Origin: Chloroflexota bacterium
GTDB lineage: Bacteria > Chloroflexota > Dehalococcoidia > Lucifugimonadales > UBA3495
NCBI GenBank assembly: GCA_002721995.1
Contig: PBMF01000008.1
Span: 56,192-92,800 of the forward strand
Direction of reading: 5' to 3'
DNA: 36,609 nt
In this document: in pieces, positions 7,111-16,750 of the stretch
How positions within the stretch are numbered: position 1 is the first letter of the stretch
Layout: every line of letters starts with the position of its first letter
Program-made: the position numbers and the translations under genes
The notes under the pieces: model-generated
The model's database searches: none
What the model was told of the DNA's origin: nothing
Seen by the model: the letters and a program-made list of their open reading frames with translations, nothing else

Positions 7111-9195
7111 CTAAATTCCAAACACCTTCAAAATAAATGCATATTCCAGCGCGACCTCCCTCAAGCGATCGAAGCGTCCCGAAGCACCAGCATGGCCAGA
7201 ATCCATGTGAATCTTCAACAGCAATAGATGATCGTCGGTCTTCTTATCACGAAGTCGTGCCGTCCATTTCGCAGGTTCCCAATATGTTACCCTTGGGTCG
7301 CTTATTCCTCCAGTGACCAACATATGCGGATACTCTTGCGCACACACGTTATCGTACGGCGAGTATGAGTGGATATAATCATAAAAGTCCCTTTCTTGAG
7401 GATTTCCCCATTCGTTGTATTCCATAGTCGTCAAAGGAAGACTATCATCCAACATCGTGTTTAAAACGTCTACGAATGGTACGTCTGCAACAATCGCTTT
7501 GAACAAATCTGGGCGCATATTGGCCACAGCACCCATCAACATCCCCCCAGCACTGCCACCGGAAGCCACGATCTGACCTTTAGTTGTATACCCTGCGGAA
7601 ATCAGGTGCTCAGCACAGGCTATAAAGTCCGTAAAAGTGTTCTTTTTATTTAGCAATTTTCCATCTTCATACCAATCCCAACCGAGATCCATCCCCCCTC
7701 TCACATGGGCAATCGCGAATACGTATCCTCGATCTACCAAACTCAGTCTGGCTGACCCAAAGTCAGACTCTATTATCAACCCATACGATCCGTATCCATA
7801 AAGATACAAAGGCGCTGAGCCGTCTAGTAATGTATCTTTCCCGTATAGAATTGATATCGGTATCCTCGCACCGTCCGTAGCAATGGCAAAGACCCTACGC
7901 GATCGATATTTTTCAGAACAAAATCCACCCAATACTTCAATCTGCTTTCTTAGTTCTCTTTTCCGGCTCCCCATGTCGTAATCATAAACTGCTGTTGGCG
8001 TAGTCAACGAAGCGTAGGAATACCTGAGCACCGAACTATCCCATTCCCTGCCACCTTGGATCCTGAGGGAATAGTCTTCTTCATCCAGCTGAAGATCATG
8101 GGTGTTGGCAGTGACGAGATCCATGATCTTAACCCGAGGTAAACCACCTGCTCGGTAATACAGTACGAAATACCCTTCAAAAACAAAGATACCGGCAATT
8201 GGCCTACCGGATTCATGTGGGACTAAGTCCGTCCAGTTATCCAATCTTGGGGACGAAATCGGAGTTTCTGATATTTTAAAGTCCTTAGCGCCGTCGCCAT
8301 TATTCCTTATAAAGAACCGGTCTCCATGATGTTCTACGTCATATTCGAAATCTTCACTTCTAGGCTCGATTAACGTTAACTTACTGTTCGGAACATCCGC
8401 CTCCATGAAATACCATTCGGACATATTGTTGCCGGAAGATGTTATGAATATGAATCTTTTACTAGCCGATTTCACCATACCAACAAAGAAGCGCGAGTCT
8501 TTCTCTTCATATATCAACTGATCATTGATATGGTCATCACCTAACTGATGTTTGTATATCTTCACCGGCCTATGGTTTTCATCAAGCACGTCATAGTAGA
8601 TAGCGCTATTGTCGTTTGCCCATTCCAACGAGTAGTAAGTACCGGGTATAGATTCGCTCAATAACTCCCCGGTCCGAAGGTCCTTGATTCGTATCGTATA
8701 CATTTCGGACCCGTCAGAATCTAATGAATATGCCAGCAGGTTGTGATCTGGACTGCTCTTCCAATTACCGATTTTGCAATATCCTAGGTCTTGGGCTATC
8801 TCGTTGACATCGATCAAAACCTCGTCTACCCCGTCAAGGGAAAGATATTTGCGACAATAGATAGGGTACTGTTTTCCTTCTTCGAAGCTCGTGTAATAGT
8901 AATAATCCCCATCTTTCTCTGGAACTGTCGAATCATCCTCTTTAATCCTACCGCGCATCTCCTGATACACGCGTTCTTGAACATGTGCGTCCGAGGACAT
9001 CACCACATCCGTATAGGAATTTTCAGCCTCTAGATAGTCCATTGTTGCCGGGTCACCCAAATCCCTAAGCCAAAACCAGGGGTCTTCACGTGTGTCGCCA
9101 TGTTTGGTTATTGTTTTCGGTTTGTTCGGTGCGGATGGGATTAAATTTTTCATTCTCGATTCAGCATTGCTTTTTGAGTCTTTATTAACGGACAA
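7111..9195 (-). CDS. ptrB: Oligopeptidase B (S9A prolyl-oligopeptidase family)
   Basis: This 694-residue serine peptidase cleaves short peptides after basic residues. The N-terminal part (W-F-W-L-R-D, then the seven-blade propeller) gates the active site. The C-terminal alpha/beta-hydrolase domain holds the triad: Ser548 in G-G-S-A-G-G, Asp633 in G-G-I-S-D-P-R and His668 in D-S-G-H-A-G. The stretch after the Ser (M-R-P-D-L-F-K-A-I-V-A-D-V-P-F-V-D) and L-P-L-T-T-M-E-Y-N-E-W-G-N-P are hallmark oligopeptidase B sequences. No signal peptide, so cytoplasmic. Numbering assumes the TTG at 9193-9195; an ATG 14 codons later (9151-9153) is an equally plausible start. It converges with the propeller gene, 78 bases apart. 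Confidence 0.93.
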   Translation of the reverse strand: MSVNKDSKSNAESRMKNLIPSAPNKPKTITKHGDTREDPWFWLRDLGDPATMDYLEAENSYTDVVMSSDAHVQERVYQEMRGRIKEDDSTVPEKDGDYYYYTSFEEGKQYPIYCRKYLSLDGVDEVLIDVNEIAQDLGYCKIGNWKSSPDHNLLAYSLDSDGSEMYTIRIKDLRTGELLSESIPGTYYSLEWANDNSAIYYDVLDENHRPVKIYKHQLGDDHINDQLIYEEKDSRFFVGMVKSASKRFIFITSSGNNMSEWYFMEADVPNSKLTLIEPRSEDFEYDVEHHGDRFFIRNNGDGAKDFKISETPISSPRLDNWTDLVPHESGRPIAGIFVFEGYFVLYYRAGGLPRVKIMDLVTANTHDLQLDEEDYSLRIQGGREWDSSVLRYSYASLTTPTAVYDYDMGSRKRELRKQIEVLGGFCSEKYRSRRVFAIATDGARIPISILYGKDTLLDGSAPLYLYGYGSYGLIIESDFGSARLSLVDRGYVFAIAHVRGGMDLGWDWYEDGKLLNKKNTFTDFIACAEHLISAGYTTKGQIVASGGSAGGMLMGAVANMRPDLFKAIVADVPFVDVLNTMLDDSLPLTTMEYNEWGNPQERDFYDYIHSYSPYDNVCAQEYPHMLVTGGISDPRVTYWEPAKWTARLRDKKTDDHLLLLKIHMDSGHAGASGRFDRLREVALEYAFILKVFGI

Positions 9196-9330
9196 AGTAG
9201 ATTAGCCCTAAGTGAATAGCGGTTAACGAAAGGGACCAAGATGGACAACGCTCAAATTTAAATGGCACGCGTCCTAGCTAGCACTTCAACAACGGGGACG
9301 GATATCTTCGGTTTCAGTGACTGCCAATCA

Positions 9331-10256
9331 TTAGCCTAGGCGATATATGAGATCCGGATCGTGCTCTCCAACGGTCCATTGAGGAGACAACCGAACAAAA
9401 TTCGACGTTGGAAAAGAGAGCCTATGGAGATTTTCAGGAAGACTGACGAAAAAACTGTCCGGCGAGATTTGGGGCCTATGTGCTAGAAGAGCCCGGTGCT
9501 AATCATCGCTATAGTCTCTGACGTTTAGCGCAACTGCAGCAGCTTCAGGTCCTGGACTTGGTTCATGCTCTTATCTATTTTCCAACCATTCCATATTGAA
9601 ACCAGCTGCTACAAACTGTGGCATTGATTCTATCCATCCACGGGTGCAACAACGTACGATTTGTCTGGTCTCCAATGTGGTCCTGACTCCCGGAAGGCTC
9701 CTTTTATGCCTGCCAATGCAGAATCAGTTTTCGTGGTTACATAACACATAATATGGTCAGTGTGAGGATACGACCAGCCAGGTGGGTCAGCCACCTTGAC
9801 ACGTGGTCGGAACTTTCTAATCACCCGAACCAATCGGCGTGTCTCCTCAACTAGATCAGCTTTGACAAAGACTTCCGGATGTTGATTTGCCGGTGTATCT
9901 GCCATACCTGAATCCCGAAAACCCAACATCCGGAGTTCAGGAACACCCAGGAATGCACAAGCGTTCTTCACCTCTTGAGCACGTAGTTCTCTTAACCTTG
10001 ATCTGTCGACTTCCTGGTCCAAGCCTGGATCGTGTATTTCCCGCTCTTCCCCACGAGTGCACGTAACTACTCCCGACCTGATGCTAGGCGCGCTGTAATA
10101 TGCCAGTATTCCACCAGTACTACTAATTTCATCATCGGTATGTGTCCGTACAGCGAGCACTTTTACACGTCGCAATCCAGATCCAATGAAATTAGTCGTC
10201 CTAGATATGGTAGTTCCTCCACACGGATATACCGAAGAGAAAGAACCAATGGTCAA
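9331..10256 (-). pseudogene. PIG-L family deacetylase (MshB/Mca-like), decayed
   Basis: The family sequence is visible along the whole span but in two frames with several stops. The first part (open from 10256; homology starts near 10166) has the signature T-H-T-D-D-E where the zinc-binding motif is normally H-P-D-D-E. It also has V-V-T-C-T-R-G-E-E, G-F-R-D-S-G-M and P-H-T-D-H-I-M in place of H-P-D-H. It stops at TAG 9630-9632. One frame over, just before that point, the sequence continues as W-I-E-S-M-P-Q-F-V-A-A-G-F-N-M-E-W-L-E-N-R, TAA (9571-9573), P-G-P-E-A-A-A-V-A-L-N-V, TAG (9499-9501) and H-R-A-L-L-A-H-R, ending naturally at TAA 9331-9333. One frameshift near 9633-9640 plus two nonsense codons make this a pseudogene; intact relatives deacetylate GlcNAc-type sugar conjugates. 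Confidence 0.85.
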
Positions 10257-10380
10257 ACCGAAGCGTTTTCGGGACGCCTCATGGATTCCAAATAAGTAAA
10301 TGAGCTAATTCGCAGTTCTTCTGTGTAAATACTCTTTCCAGATAGTCTCTTACGTACGGTCCAATCAGGTAGCGAGTCTT

Positions 10381-10701
10381 CTAATCGTCCATCGTAGAAG
10401 GATCAAGCATTTCATAAAACTCTATATGTTGGCTTTCTAACAAGGGCCGATATTGTGCTGCAGGTTCATAGACCTCCGGGGGTATATTGTTACCGGGTCT
10501 GCTAGGAGACATGATCTTCTCATCGCACCATTCCAAGATGACTATATTGGTCTCTCCAGGCAGGGTGTACCCATTATATGAAACAGTGAATTCACTCCGA
10601 TGACCCGCATCTTGGTATATCTTTGCTTGTTTGTAAACAAGTTTGGCTACATTCGCTGCCTCTCCGGGTTTAGTCTTATAGACGCGTCGAATCTTATACA
10701 T
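10381..10701 (-). CDS. NIPSNAP/ABM-like small alpha/beta-barrel protein
   Basis: The 106-residue protein begins M-Y-K-I-R-R-V-Y-K-T-K-P-G-E-A and continues with a long helix (A-A-N-V-A-K-L-V-Y-K-Q-A). It then has strands with E-F-T-V-S-Y-N-G-Y and N-I-V-I-L-E-W. This is the ferredoxin-like dimeric alpha/beta-barrel pattern of NIPSNAP and antibiotic-biosynthesis-monooxygenase proteins. The chosen ATG at 10699-10701 has a GGAG ribosome site at 10708-10711, six bases away. A TTG four codons upstream would overlap that site and is less likely. It sits between the MaoC-type gene and the PIG-L pseudogene on the same strand, with gaps of over 100 bases. Function within the fold family cannot be stated. 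Confidence 0.6.
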   Translation of the reverse strand: MYKIRRVYKTKPGEAANVAKLVYKQAKIYQDAGHRSEFTVSYNGYTLPGETNIVILEWCDEKIMSPSRPGNNIPPEVYEPAAQYRPLLESQHIEFYEMLDPSTMDD

Positions 10702-10824
10702 CAAAAACTCCAATCGAAATGGTAGATGAAGGATGCTTTACCTAGGCGCAAACACTGTATTCTGATACAAGTAGCCAATTGCCTAGACTGTCGAATAGTT
10801 ATATTCAACCTATACCCAATCCGG

Positions 10825-11679
10825 TTATTTGGAAGAATCGACCCTTTCTTCCTCGGTGGCTATCTTGAATATGGTCCAATGGCGCAGCTGGGCTAATTCG
10901 CTACCCTGTCCATCTACGAGTAAGACATCATAATTCGCAAAGTGGTGAGCCTTTCTCTCGTAGGCGTTAACCATGTTTGCACCGCCGATCACAGAGGTCC
11001 CTATAGGTATCAAACCATGGTGTTGAACCATGCTCTTAGTATGCATCGAACTCGGAATGATGAAGTTATGCCTCAAGAGCATCTCAGCCCAGCCGGCAGT
11101 CCATGAAGGATGAGCAACGGCATCCTCAGAGGTGAATATAGGGCTATCTGTCCTTTGTTTATCAGCGATAAATCGTTCGCACTCGCTCTTAGAGAAATCC
11201 ACTGTCATAGCAGACCAGTCTTTCCCTACCGGAGCATCTTCAAGAACCAGGGGACCTTTGTTATTCAACTCATCGACCGGGATCATAGCTACTGGCTTTA
11301 CCAATTCATCAAGCCAAACTGCTCTCCCAAGTCCGACCAAACCCGAAACGCATATCTCTCCAGATTGATTAATCATTTCCACAGTCCATGACTCATCGGT
11401 GGAATTCTCATTAAAGCTAGCCCTAATGGTCAGGTTGTCACCAGGATATGTTGGCCTCCTGAACGAATACTCGGCCCAACCTTTTTCGAGCCATTCTTCT
11501 CCTAGTGCTCCTATAATGGTGTCAGTAGCCCACCCCCAGACAGTCACTCCACCCACCAAAGGACCGGCAAACCCATATGATTTGGCGACTTCAGTAGAGT
11601 GGATGGGATTGGTTATGTCAGGACTATCGTCATTGTCTAGATAGGCAACTATCGGGTTTTCGATTACGGTTTTTCTCAT
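10825..11679 (-). CDS. MaoC-like double-hotdog protein (acyl dehydratase/hydratase family)
   Basis: The 284-residue protein has two hotdog-fold halves. In the first (about 1-130), the end of a G-F-A-G-P-L-V-G-G-V-T-V-W-G-W helix is followed by the strand Y-S-F-R-R-P-T-Y-P-G-D-N-L-T-I, which is the typical MaoC pattern (the strand after the central helix, then P-G-D). The second half (about 165-280) holds S-W-T-A-G-W-A-E and V-N-A-Y-E-R-K-A-H-H-F. MaoC proteins hydrate or dehydrate acyl-CoA-type thioesters in fatty-acid, steroid or polyhydroxyalkanoate metabolism. The usual D-x4-H catalytic pair is not obvious, so a catalytic role is uncertain. Start is the ATG at 11677-11679. No thioester-metabolism genes lie directly beside it. 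Confidence 0.75.
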   Translation of the reverse strand: MRKTVIENPIVAYLDNDDSPDITNPIHSTEVAKSYGFAGPLVGGVTVWGWATDTIIGALGEEWLEKGWAEYSFRRPTYPGDNLTIRASFNENSTDESWTVEMINQSGEICVSGLVGLGRAVWLDELVKPVAMIPVDELNNKGPLVLEDAPVGKDWSAMTVDFSKSECERFIADKQRTDSPIFTSEDAVAHPSWTAGWAEMLLRHNFIIPSSMHTKSMVQHHGLIPIGTSVIGGANMVNAYERKAHHFANYDVLLVDGQGSELAQLRHWTIFKIATEEERVDSSK

Positions 11680-11834
11680 AGTTTGATCCTGATCTACTGA
11701 ATCGGAGATAACCTCTTGCCAGGTTCAAAGAACATAAACAATACCCGGGATTTTGCCAATAACATAGACAAGACTTACAGATCAATTTTACTCCGACCGA
11801 ATCTATACATCTGGCTCAAAAGATAGAGACGTAA

Positions 11835-14618
11835 ATGGGAGACTCTTGCAAAACCATTCTGGTGCTGGCAATCACCAAATGGACCGGACCAATCATGGGT
11901 ATAGTTCTACTATTTACCTTATTTCTTATATACCCCATGTTCCGCATGGCCCCTTCTATGCAGGCATCGCCAAATCCTTCTGGAGAGGTATTCGAACTAC
12001 AGGAGGAGATAAACGATAAGTTTCCAAACTCTATCCACTTCACTCCATTTTTAATGGAATCTCCAAATGGAGACGTCCTCACACCTGGAGTATTGTCCAG
12101 ATTCAAACAGCATCTGGAAAATTTATTTGAAATGGATCTAAATGGAGATCTCGCGGCTGGAAGTCTCGAGAATCAACCGTATCTGGTTAATTACCTAGAT
12201 CCCGACCTAGGAATCTTGATGCAAGCCGCACATTCTATATTGGACCCAATCAACTCCAAATTATTGGATATAGGTGTAACCATTGAAGAAGCCTCAACTG
12301 AAGAAATTAAATTAGCCGTTCACCGATTGATATCTAACCCGCAAACAACCGGAGTGTTGGACTTCCTCTCCCGGCATGCTTCCTATGAGCCGAAGGATGT
12401 CAATGGCGAAAAGATTCTCTGGTGGGTTTCGCCTGCCACTACATTTAGTATCATGACCGATAACCAAAAACTTGGTGGAGGTGGTCTAGAAATCGGCGTA
12501 GGCGGCGAACCAGACGTCATAAACAAAGAACATCTAAACCGAAGAATTAAAGAAGTCCTCATTGACGATGAAGGTCACTACGATCTCTGGGGTATAGCCA
12601 TCGATGCTAACCTCGAAGCCCAAGACGAAGGTGAATCCTCCGGGGTTTACATAATGGCTACTGTTATATGCGCCCTTCTAGTGATTGGATTCGCTCTGAA
12701 GTCGTATTGGGCTACTGCTATCTGCGGGATCGGGCTCGGTATCCTAATGATCTGGCTCAAGGGTATATCAGCGCTGATCGGCCTGAAAAGCGGCCTAGTC
12801 ATTGACCTTATCGTACCAATTAGCATGATCTCCCTCGGCGCTGACTTCGCTATACATGCGTTGCGTCGATACAAAGAAGAGAAGAATAACCAGTACACTC
12901 CACGCATAGCATTAACGGCCGCCATCACCGGCGTCCTCGGCGCGTTGGTGCTCGCGATGTTGACTGATAGCATAGCGTTTTTATCCAATCTGTCGTCTTC
13001 AATCGAAGCTGTTATACATTTCGGTAGTGCTGCGGCAATCGCCGTATTCGCTTCGTTCATCATCTTGGGAATAATTGCGCCTATGCTTCTAATGAAGGTC
13101 GATGAACTTGCTGACGCTGCTCGTTTTCGTTCCACTGGAAAAGCGCATCTAGCAACCCGTATAACAGGTTCGATAGGAGTAGCAGTTGCATCAAGTACTG
13201 CAATCATACTTATGGTCGCGGTAAGCAAACTAGTCGGAGTGATCACACTTGGAGCTACAACAATACTATTCTTATGCCTACCCATCGCATACTTGGTTGC
13301 AAAGCAGAGAATAGTCGAAAAAAGCAATAGTCACCAACTTCTACCTGATAGATGCATTGATACAAACCTACTGACGATCCCAGCAATCGAATTCTTGGTC
13401 ATACGATCCGTTCGTCATCCGATTCTGGTATTGGGAATCGCAGCGCTAATAACATCCATCTCCATTTTTTTTGCCGTGAAACTCGAGCCGGTCTTCGACG
13501 TAAAAGATTTTTACGACTCAGAATCCGAGATGGTCATAGGATTAAACCAACTTGATGAACACGTAGGTAAAAGCGGGGGAGAACCAGGAGTTGTATATGT
13601 ACGTGGGGACCTGGTCGATCCTAATGCCTTGAAAGCTATCTCCAACTTCATAGAATCCTTAAGAAATATCGACCATATTGCGGAAACCCGCAGCGGCAGA
13701 GTAACTGCGGGATTAAACGTCGTAGATGTCTCCCGGTTCATCACAGATAGTCCATTCACTATCGCGTCCATCGAGTCTAACTCAGGGGTTCAGATAACCG
13801 ATTCGGATTTAGATGGGATACCGGACACACGCCAACAGTTAGAGGCAGGCCTCCGGTTCGCAGTAGAACATGGTGTTCTCGGTGCTGCTGGACTTCAGAT
13901 ATTGATGCCAGACCAGATCAAGCAAGCAATTTACCTATCCGAAATCGGGGAACACGTTACTGGTATCTGGTTCCAGATTCCCGGGACTCGGGACCAATCG
14001 GTAGTAACAGCTACCGAACAATCCATAAAACCGGCATTGATCGATCTTGAGGCCCACCCGTCCATATATAGAGTAGGACTGTCAGGATCACCTTTCACCA
14101 GGAAAGCACAACTATCAGCATCAACCCAGACTTTATACACGTCTCTACCCATCGCGTTGGTAGCAGCGGTAGTACTTTTGAGCGCCACTATGCGTTCCGT
14201 GAGATATGCCACCGCCACGGTCCTTCCGATAGTTTTGGTAGTAGCTTGGCTGTACGCCATCATGTATGCATGGGGATTCGCCTTGAATTTTGTCACCGCT
14301 ATGATAGGGGCCATATCTATAGGAATAGGCGTGGATTATTCCATCCATATGACCCAACGGTTCAGGGAAGAATCTCGTCGGGTCAGCGACGTCATAGAGG
14401 CGATGAAATCCACTGCCAGCGGCACTGGTGTTGCCCTCGTGGGATCCGCAGCGTCTAGTGTCATCGGGTTTGCAATACTAGGGTTCGCACCTATGCCCAT
14501 GTTCGCAGCATACGGCCTACTTACAGCGGTGATGATATTCCTTGCGCTGATCGCATCTCTAGTAGTTCTTCCATGTTTGCTAGTGGTAGTGGCAGATACT
14601 CCAGAGCGAAGACCATGA
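11835..14618 (+). CDS. MMPL-family RND transporter (sterol-sensing-domain type)
   Basis: The 927-residue protein has the duplicated RND layout: one N-terminal helix (about 15-37), a long extracytoplasmic loop and a block of helices, then the same again. Both halves carry the proton-relay signature in the fourth helix of the block, I-S-L-G-A-D-F-A-I-H in the first half and I-S-I-G-I-G-V-D-Y-S-I-H in the second, each followed by R-x-R/Y-F-type loops. MMPL proteins export lipids and hydrophobic compounds using the proton gradient; hopanoid and mycolate carriers belong here. The second large loop contains D-S-D-L-D-G-I-P-D, a calcium-binding type loop. Its last four bases (ATGA, 14615-14618) overlap the start of the SDR gene, which indicates translational coupling. 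Confidence 0.85.
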   Translation: MGDSCKTILVLAITKWTGPIMGIVLLFTLFLIYPMFRMAPSMQASPNPSGEVFELQEEINDKFPNSIHFTPFLMESPNGDVLTPGVLSRFKQHLENLFEMDLNGDLAAGSLENQPYLVNYLDPDLGILMQAAHSILDPINSKLLDIGVTIEEASTEEIKLAVHRLISNPQTTGVLDFLSRHASYEPKDVNGEKILWWVSPATTFSIMTDNQKLGGGGLEIGVGGEPDVINKEHLNRRIKEVLIDDEGHYDLWGIAIDANLEAQDEGESSGVYIMATVICALLVIGFALKSYWATAICGIGLGILMIWLKGISALIGLKSGLVIDLIVPISMISLGADFAIHALRRYKEEKNNQYTPRIALTAAITGVLGALVLAMLTDSIAFLSNLSSSIEAVIHFGSAAAIAVFASFIILGIIAPMLLMKVDELADAARFRSTGKAHLATRITGSIGVAVASSTAIILMVAVSKLVGVITLGATTILFLCLPIAYLVAKQRIVEKSNSHQLLPDRCIDTNLLTIPAIEFLVIRSVRHPILVLGIAALITSISIFFAVKLEPVFDVKDFYDSESEMVIGLNQLDEHVGKSGGEPGVVYVRGDLVDPNALKAISNFIESLRNIDHIAETRSGRVTAGLNVVDVSRFITDSPFTIASIESNSGVQITDSDLDGIPDTRQQLEAGLRFAVEHGVLGAAGLQILMPDQIKQAIYLSEIGEHVTGIWFQIPGTRDQSVVTATEQSIKPALIDLEAHPSIYRVGLSGSPFTRKAQLSASTQTLYTSLPIALVAAVVLLSATMRSVRYATATVLPIVLVVAWLYAIMYAWGFALNFVTAMIGAISIGIGVDYSIHMTQRFREESRRVSDVIEAMKSTASGTGVALVGSAASSVIGFAILGFAPMPMFAAYGLLTAVMIFLALIASLVVLPCLLVVVADTPERRP

Positions 14619-15520
14619 AAGTCTTAATCATCGGAGCCAGCGGATTTATAGGGTATTACGTTGGACGCAGGCTGATCGGAGAATCCGAGATTGAAGTTGT
14701 AAGCACTTACAACTCAAGGATACCTGATGATGTTGATAAATCGTGGCTCCCCTTAGATATCACAGATCACGATTGTGTAGAAGAAATTTTCCAGAATGTC
14801 CGACCAGATGTAGTCTTGTTGCTAGCCGCCATCGCTGACGTTAAAACTGCTGAGACTGGTCAGGAGAGGACCACCGAGGTAAATGTAGGTGGGACTCGGC
14901 AGGTCGCACAGTTGTGTTCCCAGCAAGGCACGAAGCTAATCTTTCTATCTAGCGAGTACGTGTTCGGCGGTGATAATGGTCCTTATCACGAGGACGACTC
15001 GCCGGACCCTATCACACACTACGGGACCACTAAATCGCAGGCGGAGAAGGCGGTTGCTGACCACGTGTCCCAGTGGAGCATCGTTCGGACTAGCCTTGTA
15101 TATGGTTGGCCATTGAGGGGCCGTCGAAATACGGTCACATCCATAGCAGACCGTCTGAGGAGCGGTCAGACATACATCGGAGACTCTCATGCATACCGCA
15201 CACCCATCTATGTGGAACATCTCATTGAAGGCATAACAGAGCTAGTGGTAAATGACCACACTGGAATCTTTCACATCGCTGGTGCGAACCTGATGAACAT
15301 GTATGAATTCGGCCGTGTTGTAGCAGAGGCATTCAGACTAGATGGCAGGCTGGTCCAGCCAGCAGACATACAATGTCGAGTACCGCATCCAACGAATCTG
15401 TCAAGGCAAACCCCGCCATTGGACATATTGGGGCTTGACTGTAGACAGACGAATAGCCAGCTCGGACTTAGAACGTTTGACATAACTACAGGGCTGCGAG
15501 AGATGTTGCATAAAGGCTAG
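14615..15520 (+). CDS. RmlD-like extended SDR (NAD-dependent sugar epimerase/reductase family)
   Basis: The 301-residue protein starts M-K-V-L-I-I-G-A-S-G-F-I-G, the G-x-x-G-x-x-G nucleotide-binding fingerprint of extended short-chain dehydrogenases. The active-site pair Y-x3-K is in Y-G-T-T-K, preceded by S-S-E-Y-V-F-G-G and a G-P-Y-H-E-D-D-S-P-D-P phrase, the layout of dTDP-4-dehydrorhamnose reductase (RmlD) and relatives. The ATG at 14615 is preferred because it overlaps the MMPL stop (ATGA) and directly precedes the fingerprint; an in-frame ATG at 14573 would add 14 residues that do not resemble the family. Coupling to the MMPL gene suggests a joint role in making and exporting a glycosylated or lipid-linked product, which is inference. 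Confidence 0.85.
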   Translation: MKVLIIGASGFIGYYVGRRLIGESEIEVVSTYNSRIPDDVDKSWLPLDITDHDCVEEIFQNVRPDVVLLLAAIADVKTAETGQERTTEVNVGGTRQVAQLCSQQGTKLIFLSSEYVFGGDNGPYHEDDSPDPITHYGTTKSQAEKAVADHVSQWSIVRTSLVYGWPLRGRRNTVTSIADRLRSGQTYIGDSHAYRTPIYVEHLIEGITELVVNDHTGIFHIAGANLMNMYEFGRVVAEAFRLDGRLVQPADIQCRVPHPTNLSRQTPPLDILGLDCRQTNSQLGLRTFDITTGLREMLHKG

Positions 15521-15613
15521 AGTTTTTTGCAGACATGCTGATTGTTAGCCACCGTGGGAGGCCAGATATGACACCGAATGAAGGTTGTGTCGAATGACAC
15601 GACAAACAACATC

Positions 15614-15633
15614 AGACGTAAAAAGACGTAAAA
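15614..15633. repeat. Perfect 10-bp tandem direct repeat upstream of the UGSC operon
   Basis: AGACGTAAAA occurs twice, head to tail, in the 143-base gap between the SDR gene and the UGSC-associated gene, about 30 bases before the latter's first ATG. A tandem 10-mer is unlikely by chance at this place and could be a paired operator or a duplication scar. No protein is known to bind it. Confidence 0.35.
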
Positions 15634-15663
15634 TTTAGCCAGGTCTTAGGTCCGAACCTCCCT

Positions 15664-16743
15664 ATGCGGACGGTGGGTACCTCCAAGAGTTCTGAAGGAA
15701 CATGTGCTGTAATGACTTCCGGAAACCTCGCTTCACTCCAACACCAGTTTGCAGACTTGGAACAAGTCCAACAATATTACTTGGACAGCAACTTGACGGA
15801 TGGATTGCCTATCGTCCCTCCCACTGAGGACCGGGTAAGAGCTATGCTGGAATTCTCGGGATTAGCTCCAGATCGAATAATCGGTTTTGAATCGATCCGA
15901 CAAAAACAGATCACCGCCGAAAAAGTCGCCGTAAATGCCGTCATGGCTGGCTGCCGGCCTGAATATTTTCCAGTGGTTACATCTGCGATATCGGCCTGCT
16001 GCGAACCAGTATTTAACCTACATGCTAGCAGCACCTCTACCAACGGGGTTACCGTCCTGGTATTTGTCAGTGGAGGTTATGCTCAACAGATTGGCATGAA
16101 TTGCTCTACAGGTCTTATGGGGCCAAGCAATCCTGCCAACGCTTCAATCGGCAGAGCAGTTAACCTCGTCAAGACGAACTTTTACGGCTCCGTCCCTCAG
16201 GAGATGGACAACAGCACATTTGGCCACCCCGGAAAATACACTTTCTGCTTCGCAGAGAATCTAAAGGCTGGAGACTGGCCATCAATCGCCATTGATAAAG
16301 GATTCGATAGCCAATCTAGTACTGTCACGGTTGTCGCAGCCTACTCACCACTTCAAGTAAGCATTTTCGGCGGCAAAGACCCGAATGAATTCCTCTTAGG
16401 CATAGCGCATGCCATGATTGGCATCGGCCCATCTGTCTCAGAGGTTTTCGTCGCCATTAGCCCAGAAGTTATGCAATACGTAGATGATGCAGGTTGGTCC
16501 AGACAGCAGGTACGAGAGTTCCTGTGGGAAAAAGCCCAACTACCTGCAAGGGAATGGATAGCATGGCGGCGAATAGAACATCCCGACAGATTCCCGGATA
16601 AAGACCAACTTGTCGGTTGTGTGGCTGATCCAGACCGGATCACCGTGTTTTCAGCTGGAGGCGCAGCTGGCGTCTATGCCAACATCATCGGATCATGGGG
16701 TAACAGTCGTTCGGTAACTAGAAAGATCGACGTAAGGAGCTAA
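15664..16743 (+). CDS. Conserved protein paired with the UGSC selenoprotein
   Basis: The 359-residue protein has no signal peptide and no clear membrane helix. It has well-conserved-looking phrases: L-T-D-G-L-P-I-V-P-P-T-E (about 44-55), A-V-N-A-V-M-A-G-C-R-P-E-Y-F-P-V-V (about 89-105), N-A-S-I-G-R-A (about 159-165) and G-H-P-G-K-Y-T-F-C-F-A-E-N (about 187-199). From memory, such proteins occur beside or fused to UGSC-motif proteins in Actinobacteria and Chloroflexota; the biochemical function is not established. Two Cys (C97 and C195) lie in conserved-looking places and could be redox partners of the selenocysteine, which is speculation. The gene is seven bases before the UGSC gene, so both belong to one operon. 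Start is either ATG 15664 or ATG 15712; neither has a strong ribosome site. Confidence 0.65.
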   Translation: MRTVGTSKSSEGTCAVMTSGNLASLQHQFADLEQVQQYYLDSNLTDGLPIVPPTEDRVRAMLEFSGLAPDRIIGFESIRQKQITAEKVAVNAVMAGCRPEYFPVVTSAISACCEPVFNLHASSTSTNGVTVLVFVSGGYAQQIGMNCSTGLMGPSNPANASIGRAVNLVKTNFYGSVPQEMDNSTFGHPGKYTFCFAENLKAGDWPSIAIDKGFDSQSSTVTVVAAYSPLQVSIFGGKDPNEFLLGIAHAMIGIGPSVSEVFVAISPEVMQYVDDAGWSRQQVREFLWEKAQLPAREWIAWRRIEHPDRFPDKDQLVGCVADPDRITVFSAGGAAGVYANIIGSWGNSRSVTRKIDVRS

Positions 16744-16750
16744 GAGGGAT

